This document shows positions 1-5,822 of a DNA stretch of 10,966 bases, piece after piece; position 1 is the stretch's first letter, and every line of letters starts with the position of its first letter. The stretch spans positions 1-10,966 of the forward strand of contig CAYHAK010000050.1 in assembly GCA_964354625.1 (NCBI GenBank), written 5' to 3'. The notes beneath the pieces are model-generated. The model was given only the letters and a program-made list of their open reading frames with translations, made no database searches and was not told the origin of the DNA. A program made the position numbers and the translations under genes. The DNA comes from DATKKK01 sp964354625. GTDB lineage: Archaea; Thermoproteota; Bathyarchaeia; Bathyarchaeales; Bathycorpusculaceae.

Positions 1-5
1 AATCT

Positions 6-239
6 TTATGTATCACGCGCCACGCAGCTTAGAGAGAAAGCATTGGAGGTGAAGGCTTGTTCGACCAACCTGACGAAGAAACTGAATTGAACGAGGACGA
101 AAACTTCGAAGAGGAAGAGGACTGGTAGCGTGCGTGTGATTCTTCTGCCTCTAAATAGGCGCGCGCGAAATGAAAAGATAAAAATGAATATGGCGCCAAT
201 GACACCCAATATATAGCCCAAGATGCTAAATTCAGCCAA
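6..239 (-). CDS. Possible small membrane protein, downstream of the 95-aa membrane gene
   Basis: A 77-aa reading frame starts at TTG 239, with a good ribosome binding site (GAGGTGA) ending four bases before it. It begins 13 bases after the stop of the gene at 253-540, so the two could be one operon. Residues 5-25 (ILGYILGVIGAIFIFIFSF) form a convincing transmembrane helix followed by a basic stretch (RARLFRGRR), suggesting a cytoplasmic positive patch. The second half (LPVLFLFEVFVLVQFSFF) is less certain: it is the exact antisense of an acidic plus-strand reading frame, and antisense of Glu/Asp codons always looks hydrophobic. The GCGCGCGC palindrome lies inside it at 159-167. I do not recognise a family. 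The N-terminal helix is probably real; the C-terminus may be disrupted. Confidence 0.42.
   Translation of the reverse strand: MAEFSILGYILGVIGAIFIFIFSFRARLFRGRRITRTLPVLFLFEVFVLVQFSFFVRLVEQAFTSNAFSLSCVARDT
57..128 (+). CDS. Candidate acidic microprotein (23 aa)
   Basis: A 23-codon frame begins at TTG 57 behind a near-perfect Shine-Dalgarno (GGAGGTGA, 45-52) and ends at TAG 126. A TATA-like CTTTATGT at 4-11 is at a fitting distance for a start near 33. The peptide is extremely acidic (Asp/Glu at roughly half of positions) and ends EEEEDW. No family is recognised. It lies wholly opposite the minus-strand frame at 6-239, so probably only one of the two is real; the strong binding site and promoter spacing favour this one, while operon position favours the other. 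Confidence 0.33.
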   Translation: MFDQPDEETELNEDENFEEEEDW

Positions 240-252
240 TTTGTCACCTCAA

Positions 253-540
253 TCACCTATTCTCAAAAGCTGTTTGAAAAAAATAGTCAGTAAAAGCTCT
301 GCGGTTCGGTTGAATTTTCTTCCTACCCTGATAATCTTGGTCTCTTTCCCACTTGTAAACTGGAATAGCTAGAACAATCAAAATCAGCCCTATCGCAACG
401 AGAATTATGGTTAGAGTTGAATCTGCATGGGACCCGAATACGTAAATGGAAACAGCACTAACGACAATGACTGCACCAATCAAAACAAGACCGCCAAAAA
501 TCGTCGGTGGATCTTTCGGTCTTGGAAATAACTCGGTCAC
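253..540 (-). CDS. Small two-helix membrane protein, unknown function
   Basis: This 95-aa protein starts at GTG 540. It has a short Pro/Lys-rich N-terminus (PRPKDPPTIFGG), a first transmembrane helix at about residues 16-36 (GLVLIGAVIVVSAVSIYVFG), a short loop, and a second helix at about 43-63 (LTIILVAIGLILIVLAIPVYKW). A soluble basic/polar tail of about 30 residues follows (WERDQDYQGRKK...). The layout is a helical hairpin with a cytoplasmic tail. No catalytic motif or named family is seen. Copy 1 of the conserved promoter element lies upstream with its TATA centre near 622, implying a leader of about 55 bases; a second TATA-like GCATAAAA (minus strand, 602-609) is closer. The ORF at 6-239 may be co-transcribed. 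Confidence 0.65.
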   Translation of the reverse strand: MTELFPRPKDPPTIFGGLVLIGAVIVVSAVSIYVFGSHADSTLTIILVAIGLILIVLAIPVYKWERDQDYQGRKKIQPNRRAFTDYFFQTAFENR

Positions 541-610
541 TTTTGACCCTGAAACAATATCTAGTTGAACGATTTAGAAGACTTGGGTTTGGGACTTCAA
601 TTTTATGCTT

Positions 611-650
611 TCGGTCCAGTTATAACTTTTCCGCAAAACCAAAAAACTGG
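611..650 (-). promoter_or_regulatory. Conserved BRE/TATA element, copy 1
   Basis: On the minus strand this reads TTTTGCGGAAAAGTTATA followed by ACTGGACCGA. The purine-rich GCGGAAAAG fits an archaeal BRE and GTTATAAC (619-626) the TATA box. Similarity to copy 3 (4495-4535) continues upstream through a CCAGTTTTTTGG-like stretch, so about 40 bases are shared. It faces the membrane gene at 253-540. Confidence 0.6.
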
Positions 651-677
651 CTTAAAAAGGACTGATAGAGAATTGTT

Positions 678-791
678 CTAGCTTCTCATTATCCATTTCT
701 TTGTTTCTAAGTCAAAATCCCATGCTTTTTGTCCTCTTTTAAAGAACTTGTGAAAGCGGTTCAGAATATGCCACGCTCCCCGTTCAAACAA
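678..791 (-). CDS. Candidate 37-aa microprotein
   Basis: The frame starts at TTG 791, six bases after AAGGT, a modest Shine-Dalgarno, and stops at TAG 678. The peptide contains RGAWHILNRFHKFFKRGQ and then AWDFDLETKKWIMRS: basic and aromatic with an acidic turn, typical of real protein rather than of random intergenic sequence. It lies 53 bases beyond the stop of the zinc-ribbon gene in the same direction. It could be a small gene in that transcript or the 3' remnant of a longer one, because a TAA just upstream blocks extension in frame. No family is recognised. Confidence 0.35.
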   Translation of the reverse strand: MFERGAWHILNRFHKFFKRGQKAWDFDLETKKWIMRS

Positions 792-844
792 GGTGTGACC
801 TTAGAAAAACCTAGTCTTCTAAGCGATTGGGGGAAGTTAGGTCC

Positions 845-1006
845 TTAGGTTGTGCAATCTTTGTTGTCTTCTTTTGCTTTGCATTGGTTACAGAGGTTAG
901 AATGCGGTCTATCAGAGCGTCTTTGGTCGATATAGATGGGGTATTGTGTGCAATTCTTACACCAATGCCACGTGTCAATTTCGCTTCCCTTAACATATTC
1001 TACCAT
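845..1006 (-). CDS. Small double-CxxC zinc-ribbon protein (53 aa)
   Basis: The frame starts at ATG 1006 and stops at TAA 845. The protein carries WHWCKNCTQYP at about residues 13-23 and LCNQCKAKE at 38-46, two CxxC knuckles about 20 residues apart that should bind one zinc ion. The N-terminal MVEYVKGSEIDTWHWC resembles small archaeal zinc-ribbon proteins of unknown role, with a conserved Trp-His-Trp before the first knuckle. The conserved promoter element (copy 2) has its TATA centre near 1061, placing the transcript start about 30 bases before this ATG. The gene is too short for usual gene finders, and longer frames at 811-996 and 827-1015 mask it. Binding of nucleic acid or protein partners is possible but not shown. 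Confidence 0.72.
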   Translation of the reverse strand: MVEYVKGSEIDTWHWCKNCTQYPIYIDQRRSDRPHSNLCNQCKAKEDNKDCTT

Positions 1007-1050
1007 TCTTATTGACTTCTTTATGTCTTTTCAATTCTGATTAGTTCTTT

Positions 1051-1080
1051 CGGTTCAGCTATAACTCTTCCGCAAAACCA
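1051..1080 (-). promoter_or_regulatory. Conserved BRE/TATA element, copy 2
   Basis: The minus strand reads TTTTGCGGAAGAGTTATAGC and continues TGAACCG. The TATA box is 1058-1065. It differs from the other copies by one base in the BRE (GGAAGAG instead of GGAAAAG). It faces the zinc-ribbon gene at 845-1006, with a predicted leader of about 30 bases. Confidence 0.6.
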
Positions 1081-1095
1081 CTAAGGTGAGGAAAA

Positions 1096-1250
1096 TAACA
1101 TCTGAATAACTCACACTTCGCGCGCACTACTACTAGCCTCTTTGCAACCTCTCTGTCGCAGTGACATTATGACTGATGTCTGCTTGTCATTATTCATGTG
1201 TTTGTGTTTGCGTTTCAAGGTGATTTTCGAATTTCTGGATTTCTATTTTC
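1096..1250. repeat. Decayed dispersed repeat, copy A, filling a gene-free stretch
   Basis: The 357 bases between 1006 and 1364 hold promoter copy 2, this repeat and the upstream region of the Lrp-type gene; no ORF is convincing. The repeat starts AACATCTGAA, passes a CGCGCGC core (1119-1125), then CACTACTACTAGCCTCTTTG, TGCTTGTCATTATTCATG and TGTGTTTGTGTTTGCG. Pieces recur at 2566-2620 (first part), 2798-2890 (middle) and 3129-3185 (last part). No terminal inverted repeats or coding sequence are evident. Confidence 0.45.
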
Positions 1251-1363
1251 TAAACGGGTAGAAGAAATAGAGCGCGCTTAGTAATCACGTCGCCACTAGA
1301 CTTCACGGCGCTGGCTGAAAGAACCGATGAATTCAAATCCTTTAACAACCAACAAAGAAAGCC

Positions 1364-1885
1364 ATGAAAGATGTCGAACTGAGATTGATATCTGAACTCA
1401 TGAAGAATAGTCGTAGAAGTGATAGAGAGCTGGCTAAGGTGTTGGGTGTTTCTCAGCCCACGATAAGCAGAACCATAAAGAAACTGGAAAAAGAAGGCTA
1501 CATCAAAGAATACACGATTATTCCAGACTTTCACAAGCTGGGTTATGAGATCATGGGAATCACGTCTATCGCAGTTCGTGACCAGCCTTACAAGGAAGGA
1601 TTCAAGGAAATCAGAGGCGCGCGCGAACTCGAAAAGAGTAATCCACATGCATCTTTGATGGCTGTGAGCGGGATTGATCACAACAAGAATAGGCTTTTCA
1701 TATCGTTCTACGAGAACTATGCAGCTTATGCGGATGCCATGAGATTGACAAGGCAGCTTCCCTTCGCTGACGTTGATAGCGTTGAGAGCTTTGTAGTCAG
1801 CTTGAGCGACGAAACAAACTACAGGCTGCTAAGTATGCAGGCAATAGCCCGGCACCTTCTGAAAAAGGGCCAAGAGAAACCATAG
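1364..1885 (+). CDS. Lrp/AsnC-type winged-helix transcriptional regulator
   Basis: This 173-aa DNA-binding protein has an AsnC-type helix-turn-helix at residues 1-60: MKDVELRLISELMKNSRRSD, then RELAKVLGVSQPTISRTIKK as recognition segment, then KLEKEGYIKEYTIIPDF as the wing. The remaining 110 residues do not show the standard AsnC ligand-binding (RAM) signature and contain MAVSGIDHNKNRLFISFYEN, so the effector domain is of another kind; similar one-off archaeal regulators exist. The start ATG 1364 lies about 21 bases after TTTAAC (1341-1346), so the transcript is probably leaderless or nearly so. A GCGCGCGCG run occurs inside the gene at 1617-1625 (Gly-Ala-Arg), the only copy in a securely called gene. 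The target is unknown. Confidence 0.85.
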   Translation: MKDVELRLISELMKNSRRSDRELAKVLGVSQPTISRTIKKLEKEGYIKEYTIIPDFHKLGYEIMGITSIAVRDQPYKEGFKEIRGARELEKSNPHASLMAVSGIDHNKNRLFISFYENYAAYADAMRLTRQLPFADVDSVESFVVSLSDETNYRLLSMQAIARHLLKKGQEKP

Positions 1886-1972
1886 TGAATTGCCAGAGTG
1901 CGTGTTTACTCCGCGCGCGTATGAAATAGCCATAGCAAGATCGAGTTTCTCTCCATAGCCGAATCTCAGGAA

Positions 1973-2022
1973 ATCCTTAATACAGCCTTTTCATTCCATA
2001 CTAGGTCAATTGGAAACGGAGG
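1973..2022 (+). promoter_or_regulatory. Promoter and ribosome binding site of the secreted-protein gene
   Basis: CCTTAATA (about 1975-1982) is a TATA-like box and predicts a start near 2004. GGAGG at 2018-2022 is the Shine-Dalgarno and lies 10 bases before TTG 2033 (or 13 before TTG 2036), supporting a start here rather than at ATG 2057. Confidence 0.45.
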
Positions 2023-2032
2023 AAGAAAGCGG

Positions 2033-2521
2033 TTGTTGAACAATAGGGTTTTCAGGATGAAGCTTGCATTTCTTCTGCTAAGCATAGTGGCGTTGATGTC
2101 TAGCGTCTATCAAGCTAGGACCGAAGAACCGTCTGTAATCAGAGCTCGGATTGACATTAAACCCGATGCCCTGCACTTGGGATGTCCGAGGGACTTGATT
2201 GCTTGCTATGTTGAGCTGCCAGAAGGTTACCGTCCAGCCAACGTTGATGTTTCCTCAATAAGACTGAACAGAACTTTTTCTCCATTAAGACCATTCACCA
2301 TTGGAGACTATGACAATGATGGAATTCCAGATCTGCGCATCATGTTTGAAAGAGCCCCGATAGTACGGTACATCATGCGTTCTGTTGACATTACACAGGT
2401 TATGGAGCAAAGATCCGTGACGGCAGCACTAAGCGTGGCTGGGTGTCTCAATGATGGAACAGCATTCCGAGGAACCGATACAATGAAGATAGTAGTTCAG
2501 CCTATCAGAGGAGCACTTTAG
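2033..2521 (+). CDS. Secreted protein with an 'IDIKP' beta domain and calcium-loop-like motif
   Basis: This 162-aa protein opens with a signal peptide: basic NNRVFRMK, then hydrophobic LAFLLLSIVALMSSV and a likely cleavage after YQA near residue 28. The mature part begins with RIDIKPDALHLG and ELPEGYRPANVDVSSIRLN, the pattern of a domain common in secreted archaeal and bacterial proteins, often near dockerin or calcium-binding repeats. At about residues 104-114 it has GDYDNDGIPDLRIMF, a DxDxDG loop of the EF-hand/dockerin type that may bind calcium. Two cysteine pairs are conceivable (C51/C58 and C138). The TAG stop overlaps a GCGCGCGC palindrome. It is probably extracellular or surface-anchored by partners; no anchor is visible. 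ATG 2057 is an alternative start that keeps the signal. Confidence 0.75.
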   Translation: MLNNRVFRMKLAFLLLSIVALMSSVYQARTEEPSVIRARIDIKPDALHLGCPRDLIACYVELPEGYRPANVDVSSIRLNRTFSPLRPFTIGDYDNDGIPDLRIMFERAPIVRYIMRSVDITQVMEQRSVTAALSVAGCLNDGTAFRGTDTMKIVVQPIRGAL

Positions 2522-2942
2522 CGCGCGCTCCATGTTTAGCGTGCATAAGGAACAGCAGACAACATCTGAACACTGCGCTCTTCGTGCGCACTACTGGCCT
2601 CTCATAAGCCTCTCTCTCGCGGGCTTAGAAAATCTCTGGGTTCATGGAGTATGTAGAGTGAATTTGCAGATCAGTAGATTACGTACAAAGAGGCACATGG
2701 CGAATATGCGCGCACTAAAGGGAGCTATGAGAATAGAAGACACTCCCGTCACACTTTCTGACTCAGTTTGGGTTTGGGATAAAACTTTACCCCACCAGCG
2801 CGCGCTTCGTGCACACCTGACTATCCTCTTTGAAACCTCTGTGTTAGCGCGCGCTATGGTGACGTTACTACTGCTGTTTGTCTATCATTATTCATTGGCC
2901 CACGCTTGATGAAGAGCCATCCTTACGAATCAGAAATAACGC
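2522..2942. repeat. Gene-poor stretch with decayed dispersed repeat copies B and C
   Basis: Copy B (about 2566-2620) matches copy A through AACATCTGAA, GCGCACTACT and GCCTCT. Copy C (about 2798-2890) matches it through CCTCTTTGAAACCTCT, TGCTGTTTGTC and ATCATTATTCATT. GCGCGCGC palindromes lie at 2521-2528, 2798-2805 and 2847-2854. The open frame at 2532-2909 runs across both copies, has no domain and echoes itself (ALRAHYWPL / ALRAHLTIL) only because the DNA repeats. I see no convincing gene here. Confidence 0.45.
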
Positions 2943-2951
2943 CTTTTAAAC
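2943..2951 (+). promoter_or_regulatory. TATA box of the 47-aa ORF
   Basis: CTTTTAAAC preceded by GAAATAACG resembles a BRE/TATA pair. Its centre lies 26 bases before ATG 2973, so the transcript would begin at the start codon. Confidence 0.42.
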
Positions 2952-2972
2952 AGGGGGAGATAGCGTCTTTTG

Positions 2973-3116
2973 ATGGAGAGGGCAGTATTGACAAAGGCAA
3001 CTGGGAAGAAAAAGGCGCGAAAGCATTCAGGCAAGAAATTCTTGGACGAGTTCGATGCATTGTGGCAAGAGGGACCTAAGGTAGAATATCGAAACCCTGA
3101 CTCGTGGATAGATTGA
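2973..3116 (+). CDS. Candidate 47-aa protein, leaderless
   Basis: The frame starts at ATG 2973 and ends at TGA 3114. The first 20 residues are strongly basic (LTKATGKKKARKHSGKK); the rest is acidic and aromatic (FLDEFDALWQEGPKVEYRNP, then DSWID). This split, and the TATA box exactly 26 bases before the ATG, argue for a real small gene. The basic half could contact nucleic acid and the acidic half could pair with a partner, as in small antitoxins, but no toxin gene is adjacent and no family is recognised. It is bounded by decayed repeats on both sides. Confidence 0.45.
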   Translation: MERAVLTKATGKKKARKHSGKKFLDEFDALWQEGPKVEYRNPDSWID

Positions 3117-3126
3117 GAGAGTAGCG

Positions 3127-3200
3127 TAGCGCGCGCATTTGCTTGTGTTTGTGTTTCGAGGCCACGTTTGAGTATCTAGATTTCCAGATTCGCGCGCGCT
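3127..3200. repeat. Decayed dispersed repeat, copy D, bounded by two GC palindromes
   Basis: The segment runs from GCGCGCGC (3129-3136) to CGCGCGCGC (3191-3199). Between them TTGTGTTTGTGTTTCGAGGC and ATCTAGATTTCCAGATT match the end of copy A (TGTGTTTGTGTTTGCG ... TTTCTGGATTTCT). A weaker match lies at 4771-4810 (GCGTTTGCACCCGAGGCCATG). Confidence 0.42.
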
Positions 3201-3286
3201 AAATGGAAATCAGAAAATCCCGATGTTTCTTTGTGTGGATACAGGATACTGGCGCGACGCTCACCTGATCGACCCAAAACAAAAAG

Positions 3287-3294
3287 CTTTAAGA
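3287..3294 (+). promoter_or_regulatory. TATA box of the OsmC-like gene
   Basis: CTTTAAGA, preceded by the A-rich AACAAAAAG as BRE, is centred about 27 bases before ATG 3318. This spacing implies a leaderless transcript. Confidence 0.5.
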
Positions 3295-3317
3295 AAAACA
3301 CAAACACATGTTGATCT

Positions 3318-3755
3318 ATGCAAGAGTTTACTTTCGAAGGCACTGCCAGCTGGAAAAGCGGAACTGAATGCGATCTGACAATCAAAGGCAAGTATTTCAT
3401 CACTGTTAGTCCTCCGCCCGAGTTCGGTGGAAAACAAGGATACTGCGTTCCAGAAGAAGTGTTTGCCGCTTCACTTGCATCCTGCATGAACACGATATTC
3501 CTTCTAATTGCCGGAAATTCAAGACTGTTGCTCAAGAAGCTAGAAACCAAAGCCGCTGTGAAAATGAACGCTGAAGGATTGGAGAAACTGATCTTCACTC
3601 ACATACACTTCACCATCAACCTGAAACTTGAAAACGACAACGAACGAGAAAGGAAGAAGGCCCACATCATCTATGAAAAAGCCCAGAAATTATGCCCACT
3701 GAGACAGTCATGGGGAGAAAAAGTCCCAATAAGCTTTGAACTAGACTTCCAGTAG
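3318..3755 (+). CDS. OsmC-like thiol peroxidase family protein
   Basis: This 145-aa cytoplasmic protein has the OsmC fold pattern. It has an N-terminal beta region (FEGTASWKSGTECDLTIKGK), then PPPEFGGKQGYCVPEEVFAA leading into SLASCMNT with the first redox cysteine C56. A long helix follows, and the second cysteine C126 is in KLCPLRQS. These two cysteines are the peroxidatic/resolving pair of the OsmC/Ohr superfamily, which reduces organic or inorganic hydroperoxides with a dithiol donor. Length and cysteine spacing fit the family. An extra cysteine, C43, precedes the conserved PEE. The gene stands alone, with its own promoter and an oligo-T tract after the stop. Assignment to OsmC, Ohr or YhfA-type subgroups is not possible by eye. 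Confidence 0.85.
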   Translation: MQEFTFEGTASWKSGTECDLTIKGKYFITVSPPPEFGGKQGYCVPEEVFAASLASCMNTIFLLIAGNSRLLLKKLETKAAVKMNAEGLEKLIFTHIHFTINLKLENDNERERKKAHIIYEKAQKLCPLRQSWGEKVPISFELDFQ

Positions 3756-3767
3756 CACGGCTCGCCC

Positions 3768-3778
3768 TTTTTTCTTTT
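3768..3778 (+). terminator. Oligo-T terminator of the OsmC-like gene
   Basis: TTTTTTCTTTT begins 12 bases after the stop codon and follows a GC-rich CACGGCTCGCCC. Archaeal transcripts commonly end in such T tracts. Confidence 0.55.
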
Positions 3779-3927
3779 GCGATGAAAGTGCTAGGCATAT
3801 TCTAGGGCTGCTTTGGTGTCCTCTGCTATCATAGCGCGCGCTTTCTTTTGGATTTCTCAATAAGGTGGCTTTTTCCCTGTCTGCAAGTATGAAGGGAAGA
3901 CTCTGGGTTGTAGCGCGCGCCGATTTC

Positions 3928-4467
3928 TCAAGTTGTCTCTGTCAGTATTCTTGGTTTTTTCCATTCTTCTCGGAGAATGCTATACATGTGAGCATCTCTG
4001 GGTTCTCCTCTGAGAAAAAGGTATTTTCGCATTGTTCCTTCCTTCTTGAAACCTGCTTTTTCCAAAACCTTCTGAGAAGCCAGATTCCTAGTATCAGTAC
4101 AGGCTTGAACACGCATTATGTCCTTTGAAAGAAACAAGTAGTCCACCATTATCTCGACAGCTTCTGTGCCGTTGCCTTTGCCTCTCTCACCTGGAACCAA
4201 AGAATAACCTATTTCCAACAGTCTTCCTGCAGGATGCACCAAGATAAAATGACATATGAAACCAATTTTGCTTCCATCTTTCTTCTCAACAACGAATCCC
4301 GTTTCTTCAAGAGTGCTCTTGTCAAAATCCTTCTCTATCTCTGCTTTGGATGTCTGTCTTAGAGGATTGTATTCGCCAAAGAACTCGGGCTTGTTAATCC
4401 ATTCTGCAAACAGTGGCAAATCCTCCTTCTCCATAACCCTCAAATTCACATTCGTGCCTTCAAGCAA
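3928..4467 (-). CDS. RimJ/RimL-like GNAT N-acetyltransferase, paralogue 1
   Basis: It transfers an acetyl group from acetyl-CoA to an amine, of a protein N-terminus or a small molecule; the substrate is unknown. With the TTG start at 4467 the protein is 179 aa and opens MLEGTNVNLRVMEKEDLPLF, the usual beginning of this family. The frame is open to 4524 but that extension runs through the promoter. Motif A is LVPGERGKGNGTEAVEIMV, a complete R-x-x-G-x-G acetyl-CoA loop. Motif B follows as TDTRNLASQKVLEKAGFKKE. The C-terminus is REEWKKPRILTETT. It is clearly paralogous to the gene at 10089-10616 over its full length. Promoter copy 3 lies 38 bases before the TTG. A GCGCGCGC palindrome sits 7 bases beyond the stop. 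Confidence 0.85.
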   Translation of the reverse strand: MLEGTNVNLRVMEKEDLPLFAEWINKPEFFGEYNPLRQTSKAEIEKDFDKSTLEETGFVVEKKDGSKIGFICHFILVHPAGRLLEIGYSLVPGERGKGNGTEAVEIMVDYLFLSKDIMRVQACTDTRNLASQKVLEKAGFKKEGTMRKYLFLRGEPRDAHMYSILREEWKKPRILTETT

Positions 4468-4494
4468 CCTGAACACCAATCTAGCTGTTTGGGT

Positions 4495-4535
4495 CGGACA
4501 GCTATAACTTTTCCGCAAGATCAAAAACTGGCTAT
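4495..4535 (-). promoter_or_regulatory. Conserved BRE/TATA element, copy 3 (GNAT 1 promoter)
   Basis: The minus strand carries ATCTTGCGGAAAAGTTATAG, then CTGTCCGA. The TATA box is 4501-4508, and TTG 4467 lies 38 bases downstream of its centre; in the paralogue at 10616 the distance is about 39. This equal spacing is the main reason for choosing the short start. Homology with copy 1 extends upstream into CCAGTTTTTGAT. Confidence 0.65.
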
Positions 4536-4537
4536 TC

Positions 4538-4579
4538 TCAAGCGCTCTTTGTCAGGGTCTTTGGTTCTCTCCATTCTAG
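4538..4579 (-). pseudogene. 3' remnant of a third GNAT gene
   Basis: The minus strand encodes LEWREPKTLTKSA and a stop at 4538. Both intact GNATs end (E)EWK(K/E)P(K/R)ILT(E/K)TT plus stop, and the DNA matches too (GAATGGAGAGAACC against GAATGGAAAGAACC). The remnant lies immediately upstream of the GNAT 1 promoter and in the same direction, as expected if GNAT genes once stood in tandem here. The rest of the third copy is not recognisable. Confidence 0.55.
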
Positions 4580-4960
4580 CCTTGTTTCCTAAGGCCTTCT
4601 CTTGTCAGAAGCAGCTCGTTATCCAGATATTCCTGGTCGCTCATTCTCTAGACCTTCAGAAATTTCTCTAAACCTTTTTCCGTTTGCTTCTCGTAGATGC
4701 TGACCTCACCGTCGAAAAGATCCAAAACTGCACGAGTTTCCTGTAGCGCGCGCTATAACACGACTTCTCGTTTGTTTGACATTTGCGTTTGCACCCGAGG
4801 CCATGCGAGGGAGGCTCTCTGTTGTATGCTTGGTGCTTTGCCAATGGTGTACTTTGCTAGTCAAGTTCGACTTCTATGGCTACTTCGTTTCTGCGCATGA
4901 ACCCTGGTGTGTAGGGCGCGTTGTAGAGCATCGTGAAGACATTCCCTTAGCGCGCGCATA
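4580..4960. other. Gene-poor stretch with short coding-like remnants
   Basis: On the minus strand, 4648-4743 reads ETRAVLDLFDGEVSIYEKQT and GLEKFLKV before TAG. This is protein-like without a start codon and looks like the 3' end of a lost gene, broken at a GC palindrome (4746-4753). It is followed by a 22-codon frame from ATG 4644 to TAG 4576 (MSDQEYLDNELLLTREG...). Further along, 4857-4931 reads MLYNAPYTPGFMRRNEVAIE and VELD before TAG. The long plus-strand frames at 4697-5036 have no domain and appear to be chance. No family is recognised for any of these. Confidence 0.35.
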
Positions 4961-5785
4961 TCAGAAGGGTGCGAATATGCCAATGAAGACTAGCCAGGCT
5001 AGCATTGTTTTGGCTACAAAGCTAAGTATCACGTAGACTCGTTCGCCGTACAGATAATCTTTCCAGCGTCCGATGCCCTTGTACTGAAGGACCATGTTGA
5101 GTGCGAAGATGTTGAACACGACGAAGTAGATAAGGAATATCGAGTACACAAATGCAGGTGGATTTGTGCCCGTGGACATAACAGCTGCTATGAAGTAAGC
5201 GTGCAGTACGACCCATGGAACTCCACCAGAAATGCATCCCAGAATGAACGCTGACCATGAAGTCTTCTCCGTTCGCTGGTTTATCATTTCCATTAGATAT
5301 CCAAACATGATCATCATGGCATTTAGCACAAAGATCATAACCAATGACCAGAAATCCCATACACCAACAAACGTTGAGATCAAGACAATCATTATAGAGC
5401 TTGAGAAAGCGTACTCATACCAACGATATGGGTTCATCCCTTTTTTCAGATTCTCTACATAGTTTTTGTTCTTTGGGTACGCTATCATGAAATGCGCGAA
5501 GGCTGAGATCAGTGGGAAAGAAGCTACTATTACTCCTATGTAACTTGCGGTGAAAAGTATTTGGGGGGTTGGATTGACTTCGATCGCCAGTGGAGGTCCT
5601 GCAAAGATGTCGAGTTTCAGATAGAACGTGTATATGTCTCGGTCCCACTTCAGAAGCGTGCCCAGAGACAGCATTAGCATTCCTTGAATTAGATGCAATA
5701 CACCTGCGCCAGTGTTGAAACGTTTCAAGTAGTTGAATGAAATAGGCGATTTGGCAATTGTTTCCTGTCTTTCTTCATAGTTCAT
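4961..5785 (-). CDS. Heliorhodopsin
   Basis: This is a seven-helix retinal-binding membrane protein with inverted topology relative to type-1 rhodopsins. From ATG 5785 (MNYEERQE) it is 274 aa. Diagnostic residues, in this numbering: the Schiff-base lysine K259 in helix 7 (VILSFVAKTMLAW), with S255 four residues earlier; the counterion E124 in helix 3 within RWYEYAFSSSIM, a heliorhodopsin signature; H31 in helix 1 (VLHLIQG) and H98 in helix 2 (AFAHF). The distances between them agree with characterised heliorhodopsins. Type-1 pump motifs (DTD/DTE) are absent. These proteins show slow photocycles without ion pumping and are inferred to be sensory, enzymatic-coupling or membrane-stress related. 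ATG 5803 is also open, but the TATA box at 5804-5816 predicts a start near 5786, so 5785 is preferred and the transcript is leaderless. No retinal synthesis gene is in the window. Confidence 0.93.
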   Translation of the reverse strand: MNYEERQETIAKSPISFNYLKRFNTGAGVLHLIQGMLMLSLGTLLKWDRDIYTFYLKLDIFAGPPLAIEVNPTPQILFTASYIGVIVASFPLISAFAHFMIAYPKNKNYVENLKKGMNPYRWYEYAFSSSIMIVLISTFVGVWDFWSLVMIFVLNAMMIMFGYLMEMINQRTEKTSWSAFILGCISGGVPWVVLHAYFIAAVMSTGTNPPAFVYSIFLIYFVVFNIFALNMVLQYKGIGRWKDYLYGERVYVILSFVAKTMLAWLVFIGIFAPF

Positions 5786-5803
5786 GAAACCAAGTTGAAT
5801 CAT

Positions 5804-5822
5804 ATACTAATATGCCTTTTGC
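5804..5822 (-). promoter_or_regulatory. Heliorhodopsin promoter
   Basis: The minus strand reads GCAAAAGGCATATTAGTATA. CAAAAG serves as BRE and GCATATTAG as TATA; the centre is about 26 bases before ATG 5785. This decides the start codon and predicts a leaderless message. Confidence 0.5.

Noticed and set aside
811..1015. Open frames at 811-996 (minus) and 827-1015 (plus)
   Set aside because: Both overlap the 53-aa zinc-ribbon gene in other frames and have no protein signature; the cysteine pairs in the third frame are decisive.
2532..2909. Plus-strand 125-aa open frame
   Set aside because: It crosses two decayed repeat copies, has no domain or start signal, and its internal similarity comes from the DNA repeats.
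3176..3598. Minus-strand 140-aa frame
   Set aside because: It is antisense to the OsmC-like gene with its conserved cysteines and has no start signal of its own.
4776..5036. Plus-strand 86-aa frame entering the heliorhodopsin 3' end
   Set aside because: It has no domain, runs antisense to a certain gene and crosses a decayed repeat.
5022..5648. Other-frame minus-strand frames inside heliorhodopsin (5022-5360, 5415-5648)
   Set aside because: They are shadows of the heliorhodopsin gene in another frame.
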